Part shown: positions 36,617-45,623 of the stretch, piece after piece
How the letters are laid out: each line of letters begins with the position of its first letter
Position numbering within the stretch: the first letter of the stretch is position 1
Assembly: GCF_003977665.1 (NCBI RefSeq)
Contig: NZ_RYYV01000020.1
Coordinates: 1-64,000 of the forward strand
From: Dyella choica
Lineage (GTDB): Bacteria > Pseudomonadota > Gammaproteobacteria > Xanthomonadales > Rhodanobacteraceae
Length of the DNA stretch: 64,000 bases
Direction of reading: 5' to 3'
Position numbers and translations under genes: made by a program
Notes under the pieces: generated by a model
The model's database searches: none
The model's input: the letters and a program-made list of their open reading frames with translations, nothing else
Told to the model about the DNA's origin: nothing

Positions 36617-37972
36617 ATGCGCTTGAAGCTTCTGACCCTTGCCCTGTCCCTGGCTGCAGTCTCACTGCCCAGCCACGGCGAGGATTTGCTGGATGCATAC
36701 CGTCAGGCGCGTGCGAACGACCCTGTGCTGGCCAAGGCCGACGCCACCCGTCTGGATATCCATGAAGCCGTTCCGCAGGCGCGTGCAGCGTTGCTGCCGC
36801 AAATCAACGGCAAATTTGCCTTGGAGCAAGATAGCCTCAGCGGCAGCAATGCAACCGGCAGCGGCAATTCCGGTGCCAACGGCCCCAGCGCCAGTCATAG
36901 CCGTACGCGCACGATATCGGCCAGCGTGGACCAGGTCATCCTCGACCTGTCCAAGATCGCGAGCCTGCAGGCCGCCCATTCGACCGCGGATGCGGGGGAA
37001 AAAACCTATGAGGCAGCCGCGCAGGACTTGTTCTTTCGCGTAGCCTCGGCCTACTTCACCGTGCTCAACGACCAGGAACAGCTGGCCGTTGCCCAGTCCA
37101 ACGAAGAAGCCTTGCGCATCACCTACGACCAGGCAGAGCAGCAATACAAGGTGGGCATTTCCGCCGTCACCAGCGTCTACCAGGCCAAGTCGCAATACGA
37201 TCTGGCCAAGGCAACCACCGTCAGCGCGCAAAACACGCTTGCCAACGACCGTCAGCTGCTAGGCGTGATCACTGGCAAGCCCGTAGGCGACCTGAAGAAG
37301 CTGCGCCCCGACCTGCCGATGGATGCTCCTTCACCGGCCGATCCGCAAGCCTGGGTGGACAACGCGATCAAGAACAACCCGACCCTGGCCTCAGCACAGC
37401 TGTCGGTCGATGCCGCCGAGCACAACGTCAACGCGGCCCGTGCCGGTCACTTGCCGACGATCAACGCCACCCTCAGCCGCGGCAAAAGCACCTCGTGGCT
37501 GGAAAACGGCAGCTACAACGACTTGCGCCCAGGCGTCAACGATCGCTGGGGCAACACCATCGGCGTCACCCTGTCAGTGCCGATCTTCTCCGGCGGACTG
37601 ACCCAGTCGCAGGTGCGCCAGAACATCTACAGGCGCGACGAAGCTCAGGACGACCTGGAGCTGGTACGGCGTGAAACCATCCAGGGCACCCTCAACGGCT
37701 ACAACTCGGTGCTCACCGACATCAGCAAAGTAGAGTCGGGCAAGGCTGCGGTGGAAGCGGGACAGAAATCGGTGGACGCCACCAAGGCGGGCTTCCAGGT
37801 GGGCACGCAGATCATGCTGGACGTGCTCAATTCCATTCAGATCCTGACCCAGGCGCAAAGCAGCTATGCGGCCTCCCGGCACCAACTGGAGCTCGATCGC
37901 CTGGCGCTGAAGCTACAGGCGGGCACCCTCAGCTACGAAGATCTGCAGGCAGCCAATTCGCTGCTGCAGTAA
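36617..37972 (+). CDS. tolC: TolC-family outer membrane efflux protein
   Basis: A 451-residue outer-membrane channel with a periplasmic alpha-helical barrel. The signal peptide is MRLKLLTLALSLAAVSLPSH, cleaved before GEDLLDAYRQ. The two structural repeats are visible: DLLDAYRQARANDPVLAKADA and NPTLASAQLSVDAAEHNVNAAR, each followed by a long heptad-rich helix region. It matches TolC of type I secretion and tripartite pumps. The inner-membrane partners are not in the window. ATG 36617 is the start, and a strong terminator follows. Confidence 0.93.
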   Translation: MRLKLLTLALSLAAVSLPSHGEDLLDAYRQARANDPVLAKADATRLDIHEAVPQARAALLPQINGKFALEQDSLSGSNATGSGNSGANGPSASHSRTRTISASVDQVILDLSKIASLQAAHSTADAGEKTYEAAAQDLFFRVASAYFTVLNDQEQLAVAQSNEEALRITYDQAEQQYKVGISAVTSVYQAKSQYDLAKATTVSAQNTLANDRQLLGVITGKPVGDLKKLRPDLPMDAPSPADPQAWVDNAIKNNPTLASAQLSVDAAEHNVNAARAGHLPTINATLSRGKSTSWLENGSYNDLRPGVNDRWGNTIGVTLSVPIFSGGLTQSQVRQNIYRRDEAQDDLELVRRETIQGTLNGYNSVLTDISKVESGKAAVEAGQKSVDATKAGFQVGTQIMLDVLNSIQILTQAQSSYAASRHQLELDRLALKLQAGTLSYEDLQAANSLLQ

Positions 37973-37992
37973 TTGGTATCGATGGTTGCAAG

Positions 37993-38016
37993 AAAGGCCG
38001 GGACATCCCGGCCTTT
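37993..38016 (+). terminator. Intrinsic terminator after tolC
   Basis: AAAGGCCGGGA (37993-38003) pairs with TCCCGGCCTTT (38006-38016), and the T-run TTTTT follows on the plus strand. It is placed between tolC and the convergent waaA. Confidence 0.9.
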
Positions 38017-38017
38017 T

Positions 38018-39283
38018 TCATTCCTGCAGCATCCGGTCGATCAACCCCATCACCCGCCCGACCGCTCCGCGCTCGCTGTCGAACACGATGCGCGCCTGCC
38101 TGCCCATATGCTTGCAGCGCGTTCCATCCTGCAGCAGGTCGAGCACGGCGCCACCCAGTGCTTCACTGAGCAACACCCGCTTGGCGCCGCCGCCGCGGAT
38201 CAAGGCCAGGGTGATTTCCTCGAAGTTGAAAGTATGCGGTCCGACCAGCACGGGCCGGGATAGCGCTGCTGGCTCAAGCACGTTGTGTCCTCCGATGGGC
38301 ACCAGGCTGCCACCTACGAAGGCCACGTCGGCCGCCGCGAAGAACGGCATCAGCTCGCCCATCGTGTCGATCAGGAATACCTGGTGCGACTCGCCTGGTA
38401 TGCGGTCGGTACTGCGCATGGTCATGCTAAAGCCCAAGCTGCGCACCGCGTGTTCGACCAGCCGGAAGCGCTCAGGATGGCGCGGCGCGATCAGCAGCAA
38501 GGCATCCGGCAGCCGCTTGAGCACTTCCAGGTGCGCCTCCAGCACAGCCAATTCCTCGCCTTCATGCGTGCTCGCGGCGATCCACACCGGGCGCAGACGG
38601 CCCCACTGCTGACGGAACGCCTCGCCGGCTTCCGGTGCGCCTTCCGGCACCGGCATGTCGAACTTCAGGTTGCCGCTGACGGTGACCTGGGCCGGATCGG
38701 CGCCCAGCAAGCGATAGCGCGCCGCATCCGTGCGCGATTGCGCCGCGATCTGGCGCACGCAGCGCAAGGCCGAACGCAGCAGCGCGCGCATCGGCGCGTA
38801 GCCGCGGAGCGAGCGGCCGGACAGGCGTGCGTTGACGATCATCAGCGGAATACCGCGCCGGTAGCAGCCGAAATACAGGTTCGGCCAGATCTCCGTCTCC
38901 ACGATCAGAGCCAGCCGCGGCCGGGTCTGCCTGAGAAAGCGTTGCACGGAAAACGGTAGGTCGTACGGCAGGTACACGTGAAACACGCTGTTGCCGAACA
39001 ACTGCTGCACGCGCGCCGAACCGGTCGGCGTGACGGTAGTGACTACCAGCGGCGCATTGGGGTAATCCTGGCGCAGCGCCTTGATCAGCGGCTCCGCCGC
39101 GTTCACTTCGCCCACCGACACTGCATGCACCCAGATACTGCCGCGCAGATCCGGCGCCTTGAAAATGCCGAAGCGCTCCGGCCAGCGCTGGTGGTAGTTG
39201 CCATAGCGCATCCCACGCGTCAGCAGCCGCAGCACGATCAACGGCGTAGCCAGGTACATCAGGAGGGTATAGAGATAGCGCAA
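38018..39283 (-). CDS. waaA: 3-deoxy-D-manno-octulosonic acid transferase
   Basis: A 421-residue membrane-anchored GT30 glycosyltransferase that adds Kdo to lipid A precursors. The N-terminus LRYLYTLLMYLATPLIVLRL is the membrane anchor. HAVSVGEVNAAEPL holds the catalytic Glu and VETEIWPNLYFGC is a core motif, with VGGSLVPIGGHNVLEPAAL in the CMP-Kdo site. By alignment with known WaaA the start is the TTG at 39283. An ATG at 39259 would lack the first eight residues. Divergent from the lpxL-like gene, so Kdo transfer and late acylation are encoded together. Confidence 0.93.
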   Translation of the reverse strand: MRYLYTLLMYLATPLIVLRLLTRGMRYGNYHQRWPERFGIFKAPDLRGSIWVHAVSVGEVNAAEPLIKALRQDYPNAPLVVTTVTPTGSARVQQLFGNSVFHVYLPYDLPFSVQRFLRQTRPRLALIVETEIWPNLYFGCYRRGIPLMIVNARLSGRSLRGYAPMRALLRSALRCVRQIAAQSRTDAARYRLLGADPAQVTVSGNLKFDMPVPEGAPEAGEAFRQQWGRLRPVWIAASTHEGEELAVLEAHLEVLKRLPDALLLIAPRHPERFRLVEHAVRSLGFSMTMRSTDRIPGESHQVFLIDTMGELMPFFAAADVAFVGGSLVPIGGHNVLEPAALSRPVLVGPHTFNFEEITLALIRGGGAKRVLLSEALGGAVLDLLQDGTRCKHMGRQARIVFDSERGAVGRVMGLIDRMLQE

Positions 39284-39335
39284 CGTCGCATCGGTTCGAA
39301 GTCCGGAGCGCGGAAGTATACGGGGCCACGCGCCC

Positions 39336-39364
39336 GGCTCCCTCTGAAGAAGCAGAGGGGAGCC
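39336..39364 (+). promoter_or_regulatory. Hairpin that covers the lpxL-like ribosome binding site
   Basis: GGCTCCCTCT (39336-39345) pairs with AGAGGGGAGCC (39354-39364) with one bulged G. The GAGGGGAG Shine-Dalgarno of the ATG at 39371 is inside the 3' arm, so the hairpin could restrict translation. It also resembles the C-rich hairpins found elsewhere in the window. Confidence 0.45.
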
Positions 39365-39370
39365 GCTACA

Positions 39371-40306
39371 ATGGTCCGAATGCCCGGAACACCCCGCCCC
39401 CCCTTCACCCGCTCCCTGCTCGCACCAAGCCTCTGGCCGGCGTGGCTCGGCGTGGGCGTCATGAAGCTGATCGCGATGCTGCCGTTCCCGCTGCTGATGG
39501 GGATCGGGCGTGCCTTGGGCTGGATGATCGAGCGCCTGCCCTCGCCACGACGCAAGGTGGCCGCCACCAATGTGGCGCTGTGCTTTCCGGAACTGGATGC
39601 CAAGGCGCAGGCGGCGCTGGTGGACGCACATCTGCGCGACATTGGACTGATGCTGATCGAGTTCGCCCTCGGCTGGATGGGCTCGGATCGCGCCATCGGC
39701 AGGATCCCAGTCCGCGTCGAGGGATTGGAGCACCTGGAAAGCGCGCGTGCGCAAGGGCACGGCGTACTGTTGGTCGGCGGACACTTCTCGCATCTGGAAC
39801 TGTGCGCGCGGCTGGTCTCGCAGCGCATCCGCATCGCCGGCATGTATCGGCGCATGGACAACCCGGTATTCGAGTGGACCGTGCTGCGCGCACGCCTGGG
39901 CTATGCGCGTGCGATGTTCGACAAGGACGACATCCGCGGCACGGTGAAATATCTGCGCAGCGGCGGCACGCTCTGGTACGCGCCCGACCAGGACATGCGC
40001 AGCAAGGACAACGCTTTCGTGCCCTTCTTCGGCGTGATCGCCGCGACCATCACCGGCACTCATCATCTGGCCCGCCTGTCCCATTCAGTGGTCGTGCCGT
40101 TCTTCCATCGCCGCCTGCCGGGCAGCGCTGGTTATGTGCTGCGTCTGGGCGCGCCGCTGGCAAACATGCCCGGCGCTGAGGCCGAGGCCGATACCGCACG
40201 CGTCAATCTCTGCATCGAGGACATGGTGCGCGAGGCGCCGGAGCAGTATCTGTGGGTGCACAAACGCTTCAAGACACGGCCGGAAGGGTATCCGCCCATT
40301 TATTGA
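39371..40306 (+). CDS. Lipid A biosynthesis lauroyl/myristoyl acyltransferase family
   Basis: A 311-residue inner-membrane acyltransferase (LpxL/HtrB family) that transfers a fatty acid to Kdo-lipid A. The catalytic H-x4-E motif is seen in GGHFSHLELCARL. Other marks are IAGMYRRMDNPVFEW, LWYAPDQDMRSKDNAFVPFFG and the C-terminal PEQYLWVHKRFKTRPEG. The N-terminal hydrophobic helix is MKLIAMLPFPLLMGIG. The choice between LpxL and LpxM cannot be made from sequence alone. It is divergent from waaA. The start is ATG 39371. Confidence 0.9.
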   Translation: MVRMPGTPRPPFTRSLLAPSLWPAWLGVGVMKLIAMLPFPLLMGIGRALGWMIERLPSPRRKVAATNVALCFPELDAKAQAALVDAHLRDIGLMLIEFALGWMGSDRAIGRIPVRVEGLEHLESARAQGHGVLLVGGHFSHLELCARLVSQRIRIAGMYRRMDNPVFEWTVLRARLGYARAMFDKDDIRGTVKYLRSGGTLWYAPDQDMRSKDNAFVPFFGVIAATITGTHHLARLSHSVVVPFFHRRLPGSAGYVLRLGAPLANMPGAEAEADTARVNLCIEDMVREAPEQYLWVHKRFKTRPEGYPPIY

Positions 40307-40389
40307 CGATTGCCATCCCGGCCCATGCGGCTGTCGGGGGTGGCCCATCCAATGCGACAATACGCACAGCTGAAGCTTGATTGAGCCTC

Positions 40390-41112
40390 ATGTCCGCCTA
40401 CCCGATTTTCATGTACCACAACATTGCGCAGGCACCGCGTGGCCTCAAGCGCTGGCGCAGCCTGTATGTGAGTCCGGGCGCGTTCGGGCGGCAGATGTGG
40501 CTGCTCAAGTGGTTCGGCTATACAGGACTTTCGATGTCCGACGCGATGCCGTACCTGCGCGGCGAAAAGCACGGCCGCATCGCAGTGATCACGCTGGATG
40601 ACGGCTACGTCGACAATCTCGAATCCGCGCTGCCGGTGCTCAAGCGCTATGGCTTTAGCGCGACCTGCTATGTGGTGAGCGGCAGCATCGGCCGCTACAA
40701 CCACTGGGATGCGGAAAAGCTCGGCATCCAGAAGCCATTGATGGCACCTGCGCAACTGCGCGCGTGGCAGGAAGGCGGCATGGAAATCGGTGCGCACACA
40801 CGTTCCCATCCGCGCCTCAGCCAATGCAGCGCCGCGCAGCTGCAAGACGAAATCGCCGGCAGCAAGGCCGACCTGGAAGACGTGCTGGGGGTGCCGGTCA
40901 CGCAATTCTGCTATCCGTACGGCGACATGGACGATCGCGTGGCCGAGACGACACGCGCTGCGGGTTACGCCGCTGCCACCACCACACAGCGTGGCCGCGC
41001 GATCCTCGGCACTGACCTGTGGCGCCTGCCGCGCGTGCAAGTCGCGCGCCATCACATGTTGCCGCAATTCGCTATGCGCGCATTCACCGACTACGAGAAC
41101 AAACGCGCATGA
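40390..41112 (+). CDS. Polysaccharide deacetylase family protein
   Basis: A 240-residue NodB-homology enzyme. The first metal motif is VITLDDGYVDNLESALPVLKRYG (the DD pair), the second is EIGAHTRSHPRLSQ (H-x3-H), and the terminal motif is FCYPYGDMDDRV. There is no signal peptide or anchor, so it works in the cytoplasm or at the inner membrane face, as for deacetylases that act on lipid-linked sugars. Its stop overlaps the next glycosyltransferase start as ATGA. It probably modifies an LPS or capsule sugar. Confidence 0.88.
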   Translation: MSAYPIFMYHNIAQAPRGLKRWRSLYVSPGAFGRQMWLLKWFGYTGLSMSDAMPYLRGEKHGRIAVITLDDGYVDNLESALPVLKRYGFSATCYVVSGSIGRYNHWDAEKLGIQKPLMAPAQLRAWQEGGMEIGAHTRSHPRLSQCSAAQLQDEIAGSKADLEDVLGVPVTQFCYPYGDMDDRVAETTRAAGYAAATTTQRGRAILGTDLWRLPRVQVARHHMLPQFAMRAFTDYENKRA

Positions 41113-42185
41113 AATTTCTTTTCGTCGGCACCAACCCCGAAAACACCGGTGCCGCCACGCATTTCGTAGCGCTGGGCCAGGCCCTGGTGGAAGCCGGGCA
41201 TCAGGTCAGCGCGGTGGTGTACCCGGACGGGCTGATCGCCAACGCGCTCGCCAGGGCTGGCGTAAGACTTTATCCGGCGAAATTCCGCAACGTGTTCGAT
41301 CTGCGCGGCTATCGCGCGACGTTCAAAGCCGCGCGCGAACTGAAACCCGACTGGCTGGTAGGCAATTTCGGCAAGGAATACTGGCCGCTGATCCTGGTCA
41401 GCCGCCTGCTCGGCGTGCCGGTTGCCCTGTTTCGTCATCGCACGCCGCCGATGGGACGGGCCTCGGGTTATCTGGTACCGCGTCTGGCTCAGCGTTTTTT
41501 TGCCGTGTCCGCGAACGCGCGGCAAGCCTATGTGGAACGCGGCGTGCCGCAGCAACTGGTGCGTGTGCTGTACAACCCGGTGAACATGCAAGAGTGCAGG
41601 CCCGACACGGAACGCCGCAACGCGATCCTGCACCGGCTCGGCATTCCGCAGGATGCCATCGTGCTCGGCTACTTCGGCCGCATCCATCACAGCAAGGGCA
41701 TCCTCACCTTGCTCGAGGCCCTCGATGGCGCCATGGCGCAGGAACCGCGCCTGCATTGCATTTGGCTGGGCCACGGTCCGGACGTGCAGCAGCTGGGCGA
41801 GCGCATCGACGCCGGCTCATTCGCGCACCGCCATCACATGCTTGGCTGGATCGACGACGTGCACCCGTATTACAGCGCGATCTCCATGCTGGCGTTTCCT
41901 TCCATCGCTACGGAAACCTTTGGCCGTGTTTCGGTGGAAGCGCAGGCGGCCGGCGCGCCGGTGCTGGGCAGCAACATCGGCGGCGTGCCGGAAACGCTCT
42001 CGCCCAACGTTACTGGATTATTGTTGCCGCCGGGCAACGCAGCCGCGTGGCGCAACGCGATCCTCAAGATGTGCGAAGTGCAGATGCGCGAGCCGATGGG
42101 TGTGGCGGCGCGTGATTTCGTGGATCGGCATTTCAGTACGCGGGTGATCGCGGACGAATTCGTACGCATCTTGAGCGACGGTTGA
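41109..42185 (+). CDS. Glycosyltransferase family 4 (GT-B)
   Basis: A 358-residue retaining glycosyltransferase. The N-terminal nucleotide-sugar domain starts MKFLFVGTNPENTGAATHFV. The C-terminal donor domain carries VLGYFGRIHHSKGILTLLEAL, the HHMLGWIDDVHPYYSAISML run, and the E-x7-E motif in ATETFGRVSVEAQAAGAPVLGSNIGGVPE. It is translationally coupled to the deacetylase, so both likely build the same LPS core or O-antigen structure. The sugar is unknown. Confidence 0.92.
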   Translation: MKFLFVGTNPENTGAATHFVALGQALVEAGHQVSAVVYPDGLIANALARAGVRLYPAKFRNVFDLRGYRATFKAARELKPDWLVGNFGKEYWPLILVSRLLGVPVALFRHRTPPMGRASGYLVPRLAQRFFAVSANARQAYVERGVPQQLVRVLYNPVNMQECRPDTERRNAILHRLGIPQDAIVLGYFGRIHHSKGILTLLEALDGAMAQEPRLHCIWLGHGPDVQQLGERIDAGSFAHRHHMLGWIDDVHPYYSAISMLAFPSIATETFGRVSVEAQAAGAPVLGSNIGGVPETLSPNVTGLLLPPGNAAAWRNAILKMCEVQMREPMGVAARDFVDRHFSTRVIADEFVRILSDG

Positions 42186-42194
42186 GGTTGCCCC

Positions 42195-42980
42195 TCAATC
42201 CTCTCTGCGAAGGGGAGAGGAAGTAGAGCGTGCAGCTCGCCGCGCCTCGTGCAACTTGGCGTATTTCAGGAATACGTAGAACGCCCCCAGCACGCTGGCG
42301 ATAAACCCCGCCCAGCCGTTGAGGAAGTAACGTTTCAACACAAACTGCCGCAAGAAGAACAGCGGCGGATAGATCACCATGCGTACACCGGTAAAGCGCT
42401 GTCCGCGACGTAGCTTGTGCGCCACCATGCCGCTGCTGTAGCGGTTGATCTTCTCCACGCGCGTGGCGATATCGCCATCGCCGCTGTTGACGAAATCCGC
42501 TCCCCACAAAGTCTTCACCGGCCCGCGCACTTCGACCGCGGCATGCACTTCCACGTCATTCATGCCGCCATGCTTGCGATTGAACAGGCGCAGATGACCG
42601 TTGCGATGGCTCCAGCGGTGCTGCACGGTCCAGAACATGCGCTCGCGGCGCGGAAGCCGAAAACCCGCATGCATGGGATCTTCCAGCGCGCGCTCGATGA
42701 TGGCGCGCGTGCCGGGCGAGAGGATCTCGTCCGCATCCAGATTCAAGATCCAGTCGTTGCGTGCCAGCTCGTAGGCACGCTGCTTCTGCGGACCGTAGTC
42801 GTCGAACGGATGCGCTTCCACCCGCGCACCGTGCATGCGCGCGATCGCCACCGTGCTGTCGCTGGAACCGGAGTCCAGCACGACGATTTCATCCACCCAG
42901 TCCACTTCGCGCAGGCAGGCATCCAGCGTATCGGCGTTGTTATAGGTGATCAGCACCACCGAGAGCGGTTCACGCGCCAT
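42195..42980 (-). CDS. Glycosyltransferase family 2, WaaE/KdtX-like
   Basis: A 261-residue GT-A enzyme. Signatures are SVVLITYNNADTLDACLREV, IVVLDSGSSDSTVAIA, LNLDADEILSPGTRAII (the DxD-type metal site) and RLPRRERMFW, as in LPS core beta-1,4-glucosyltransferases of the WaaE/KdtX type. A hydrophobic segment near the C-terminus (WAGFIASVLGAFYVFLKYA) may anchor it. The start is ATG 42980 with AAGGAG about 8 bases upstream, and it overlaps the end of the O-antigen ligase gene by 11 bp. Its last residues, TSSPLRRED, come from a C-rich repeat. Confidence 0.88.
   Translation of the reverse strand: MAREPLSVVLITYNNADTLDACLREVDWVDEIVVLDSGSSDSTVAIARMHGARVEAHPFDDYGPQKQRAYELARNDWILNLDADEILSPGTRAIIERALEDPMHAGFRLPRRERMFWTVQHRWSHRNGHLRLFNRKHGGMNDVEVHAAVEVRGPVKTLWGADFVNSGDGDIATRVEKINRYSSGMVAHKLRRGQRFTGVRMVIYPPLFFLRQFVLKRYFLNGWAGFIASVLGAFYVFLKYAKLHEARRAARSTSSPLRRED
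42200..42220. repeat. C-rich hairpin in the GT2 3' end
   Basis: CCTCTC (42200-42205) pairs with GAGAGG (42215-42220). It codes for the C-terminal tail of the GT2 gene and sits 15 bp after the stop of the convergent GT4 gene. Confidence 0.45.
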
Positions 42981-44238
42981 CGCCCTGCTCCTTCGCATAT
43001 AGCGCTGCACACCATAACGCCAACAGCCAGGCGAACAACAGGCCCCACCAAGCTGAATAAAAAGCCAGGTGGGCATTGAGCGGAAACAGCATCGCCGCCA
43101 GCGATACCGTCACCGGGAACGCTCCCGCGCGACCGGCCTCACCCGCCCGGCGCCAGGCACGCCACGCAACCACCAGACCGATCAACCACAGCAGCATGCC
43201 CGCCGCTCCGGTTTCGGCAAGCACCTCCATGAGCCATTGGTGCGGATGGCAGGCGCCGACGCCATCACCGCAATTCTCCTCCACGAGGAAGTGGTCATTC
43301 GCCGGGGCGTAGTGTGGATAGGCATAACGGAATCCACGCACGCCCACGCCAAGCAGCGGATGCGCTTCGATCATGCGCAGACCGGTGTGCCAGATGTCGA
43401 GCCTGCCGGTCGTTGCCTCGTTGACGGACTGCTCGCCGCCACCCAGGACCAGCAAGGTGCGCTCAAAGCGTGCATCGAAACGCGTGGAGGCCTTCCAGGC
43501 GATGCCGCCCGCTGCCAGCAGCACCAGGCTGCATGCCGCGCAAACTGCAACAAATCGCACAAGCGAACCTGCTTCGCGCCTTATGAACAGCAAGGTCACC
43601 AGCCCGAAGCCAATCCATGCGGAACGCGATCCGCTCAGCATCACCGGCCCGAGCAGCAGCAGGAACGCGACGCCCAATCCCGCTCTTCCCGCATATTGGC
43701 GTGCGGTCCACAACAGGAACGGGGACAACACCGCCAGCGTTGGCCCCAGCTTGGGATCATCCGCTCCGAACAAGCCGGAGATGCGCTCGGGCTCCGCCTG
43801 TCCGCGCAGGCTCCAACCGGTGAGCATTTGCATCCAGGCGTCCAGGACCCAGAAGCCGATCACGGCAGCCAGTGCGGTATAGAACCCATGCAAGAATCGC
43901 TGGTCGCGCAGCGCATAAGCGGCGTACAGCCCAAGCGGCAGATAGCGTAGTAGCCCTGCCGTGGTGCCCCAACTTTTGCCGGGCATCACGGCGGCGAATG
44001 ATGACAGCAGTGCAGCGCCGACATAGCAGGCGAGCAAGGCCAGAAACAACCACGCGCCTGGGTCGTCGCGCCATGCCGCACGCCGGCTACGGAGCAGCAG
44101 CACCACGCCTACCAGGCACAGCAAGGTGCTCAGCTCTGCACTGCGGCCAAACGGCAGCAGCAGCGCGAACAGCCACAATGGCCACCAGGCGGTGAAACCC
44201 TTGCTCGTCAAGAAATTGGAGGGACGCTGATCGGTCAC
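42970..44238 (-). CDS. O-antigen ligase family membrane protein
   Basis: A 422-residue membrane protein with about 11-12 helices (for example LWLFALLLPFG, LLCLVGVVLLL, GVAFLLLLGPVMLSGSRSAWIGFG, GMLLWLIGLVVAW). The long periplasmic loop contains VRGFRYAYPHYAP ... GVGACHPHQWLMEVLAETGAAG with the conserved His of the WaaL/Wzy_C family. It would ligate O-antigen or another glycan to lipid A-core, or polymerise it. No ATG fits the N-terminus. GTG 44238 is my choice, with TTG 44286 possible. It overlaps the GT2 gene downstream. Confidence 0.85.
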   Translation of the reverse strand: MTDQRPSNFLTSKGFTAWWPLWLFALLLPFGRSAELSTLLCLVGVVLLLRSRRAAWRDDPGAWLFLALLACYVGAALLSSFAAVMPGKSWGTTAGLLRYLPLGLYAAYALRDQRFLHGFYTALAAVIGFWVLDAWMQMLTGWSLRGQAEPERISGLFGADDPKLGPTLAVLSPFLLWTARQYAGRAGLGVAFLLLLGPVMLSGSRSAWIGFGLVTLLFIRREAGSLVRFVAVCAACSLVLLAAGGIAWKASTRFDARFERTLLVLGGGEQSVNEATTGRLDIWHTGLRMIEAHPLLGVGVRGFRYAYPHYAPANDHFLVEENCGDGVGACHPHQWLMEVLAETGAAGMLLWLIGLVVAWRAWRRAGEAGRAGAFPVTVSLAAMLFPLNAHLAFYSAWWGLLFAWLLALWCAALYAKEQGDGA

Positions 44239-44308
44239 GGGAAACGACGCAAAGGCAGATCGACACAGGACAATAAACGAGCCCAACAGCTGCTGTCACT
44301 GCGCAATG

Positions 44309-44402
44309 GTGGGCTGGGATGGCAGTCCCGGCATCGCGTGTGCTGCCTACATGGCAATGCTGGGTTTCACAACCCAGCCTACGATTGGCATCCCAGTCTA
44401 CG
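44309..44402. repeat. REP-like palindrome group, copy 7
   Basis: Left hairpin GCTGGGAT/GTCCCGGC (44313-44332, degenerate), right hairpin GCTGGGTT/AACCCAGC (44359-44378) with CTAC tail, followed by an extra half-site ATCCCAGTCTAC up to 44402. This shows partial duplication of the unit. It lies between the O-antigen ligase and GT4 genes. Confidence 0.75.
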
Positions 44403-44410
44403 CCAGCTAA

Positions 44411-45535
44411 TCAGCCGGCTACTTCTTCGTAGAGCGCCAGGGCAGCGTGCTGCATGTCGATCAGGCGGTAACGTTGCAACGGCGAAATCGGCGGCGCAAC
44501 GCGCAGCAGCTCCGCCGCACGCTCAACCAGACGCTCGCGATCGCCGGGCGGCACCCGGCCGGCGGGATAGAGTTCGGCCAGCAGCTCGCCCACGCCACCA
44601 TGGGCGTAGCCGAGCACGGGTCGGCACAAGGCCAGAGCTTCGACCACGGTGCGGCCGAATGCTTCGGGCTTGTTGGAAAGCTGCAGCACCAGGGCGGACA
44701 TGGCAAAGACGTCGCGTACGTCGTCGCGCGGTGCCGTCAGCACCACCTGGTTTTCCACGCCGCGGCCCCTGATCAGCTCGTTCAGTTCGCGCGCATAGGC
44801 TTCGCGACCCGGCTCGATCACGCCCAGCAGCAGCAGGCGCGTGTCGATGCCGCGTTGCTTGAGCTCGGCCACCAGCTCGATCGCGTCATGATGCCCCTTC
44901 AGGCGCGTGCCGCGGCCGGGCAAGGTGAGCAGAGGCGCGCCAGCAAGCTGGGGAAATTCGTTGAAGAAGGCCTTCTGCCATCCTTCGTCCGGCCGGTGCC
45001 CATAGGGAAAGGCCTCCGGATCGATGCCGCGAGGGACGATGCGAATGCGGCCGGTATCCAGCTTCAGGTAATGACTGATGATGTAGTCGCGCACCGTCTG
45101 CGAGACCACCACGATGCGTTCGCCGCGCAGCATGATGGCGCTGTAGCGGCCAGGCGAATTGAGCCCGTGCACGGTAGTGATGAAATGCGGCCTGGGCGAG
45201 AGGCCCTTGAGTGCCCACCAGCCCATCCATGCCGGGAGCCGCGAACGGGCGTGGACGATATCCGGCTTCAATTCGCGCAGGATGCGTCGCAAGCGGCCCA
45301 GGCGCCCGACGGTAAGCAGCGACTTGCGGCCCACATCCAGGGTGAGGTGCTCGCTGCCTTCGGCCTCCAGCTGAGCCACCATGCGGCCACCCGCCGAGAT
45401 CACCACCGAACGATGCCCGGCCTGCACCAGCGCACGCCCCACTTCCAGCACAGAGCGCTCCGCGCCACCAGAGTGCAACGCGGGGATAAGCTGCACAACG
45501 GTCAGCGTTCTGGCCGGTGTGGCGGCAACAGACAT
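44411..45535 (-). CDS. Glycosyltransferase family 4
   Basis: A 374-residue retaining glycosyltransferase. The acceptor domain starts TLTVVQLIPALHSGGAERSVLEVGRAL. The donor domain contains PLLTLPGRGTRLKGHHDAIELVAEL and the E-x7-E region PEAFGRTVVEALALCRPVLGYAHGGVGELL. The GGAER run and HARSRLPAWMGWWAL resemble enzymes of the LPS core (WaaG-like). The start is ATG 45535, preceded by GAGGG. It is in the same direction as the O-antigen ligase and GT2 genes, but a REP group separates them. Confidence 0.92.
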   Translation of the reverse strand: MSVAATPARTLTVVQLIPALHSGGAERSVLEVGRALVQAGHRSVVISAGGRMVAQLEAEGSEHLTLDVGRKSLLTVGRLGRLRRILRELKPDIVHARSRLPAWMGWWALKGLSPRPHFITTVHGLNSPGRYSAIMLRGERIVVVSQTVRDYIISHYLKLDTGRIRIVPRGIDPEAFPYGHRPDEGWQKAFFNEFPQLAGAPLLTLPGRGTRLKGHHDAIELVAELKQRGIDTRLLLLGVIEPGREAYARELNELIRGRGVENQVVLTAPRDDVRDVFAMSALVLQLSNKPEAFGRTVVEALALCRPVLGYAHGGVGELLAELYPAGRVPPGDRERLVERAAELLRVAPPISPLQRYRLIDMQHAALALYEEVAG

Positions 45536-45623
45536 GGTTCCCTCGTTAGCGACTCTCATCCGTAAAGACCCAAGCAGCAATCGTGCCGTTTGGCGCGATT
45601 TATGCTCGTGGCGGGGCCTGGAT

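Noticed and set aside
40306-40345. Possible degenerate REP between the acyltransferase and deacetylase genes
   Set aside because: Only a half-site resembling GCCATCCCGGCC is present. There is no hairpin partner and no GTAG head.
44238-44286. TTG 44286 as start of the O-antigen ligase gene
   Set aside because: There is no ribosome binding site and the extra residues (GSFIVLCRSAFASFP) are not typical. GTG 44238 is preferred, with low certainty.
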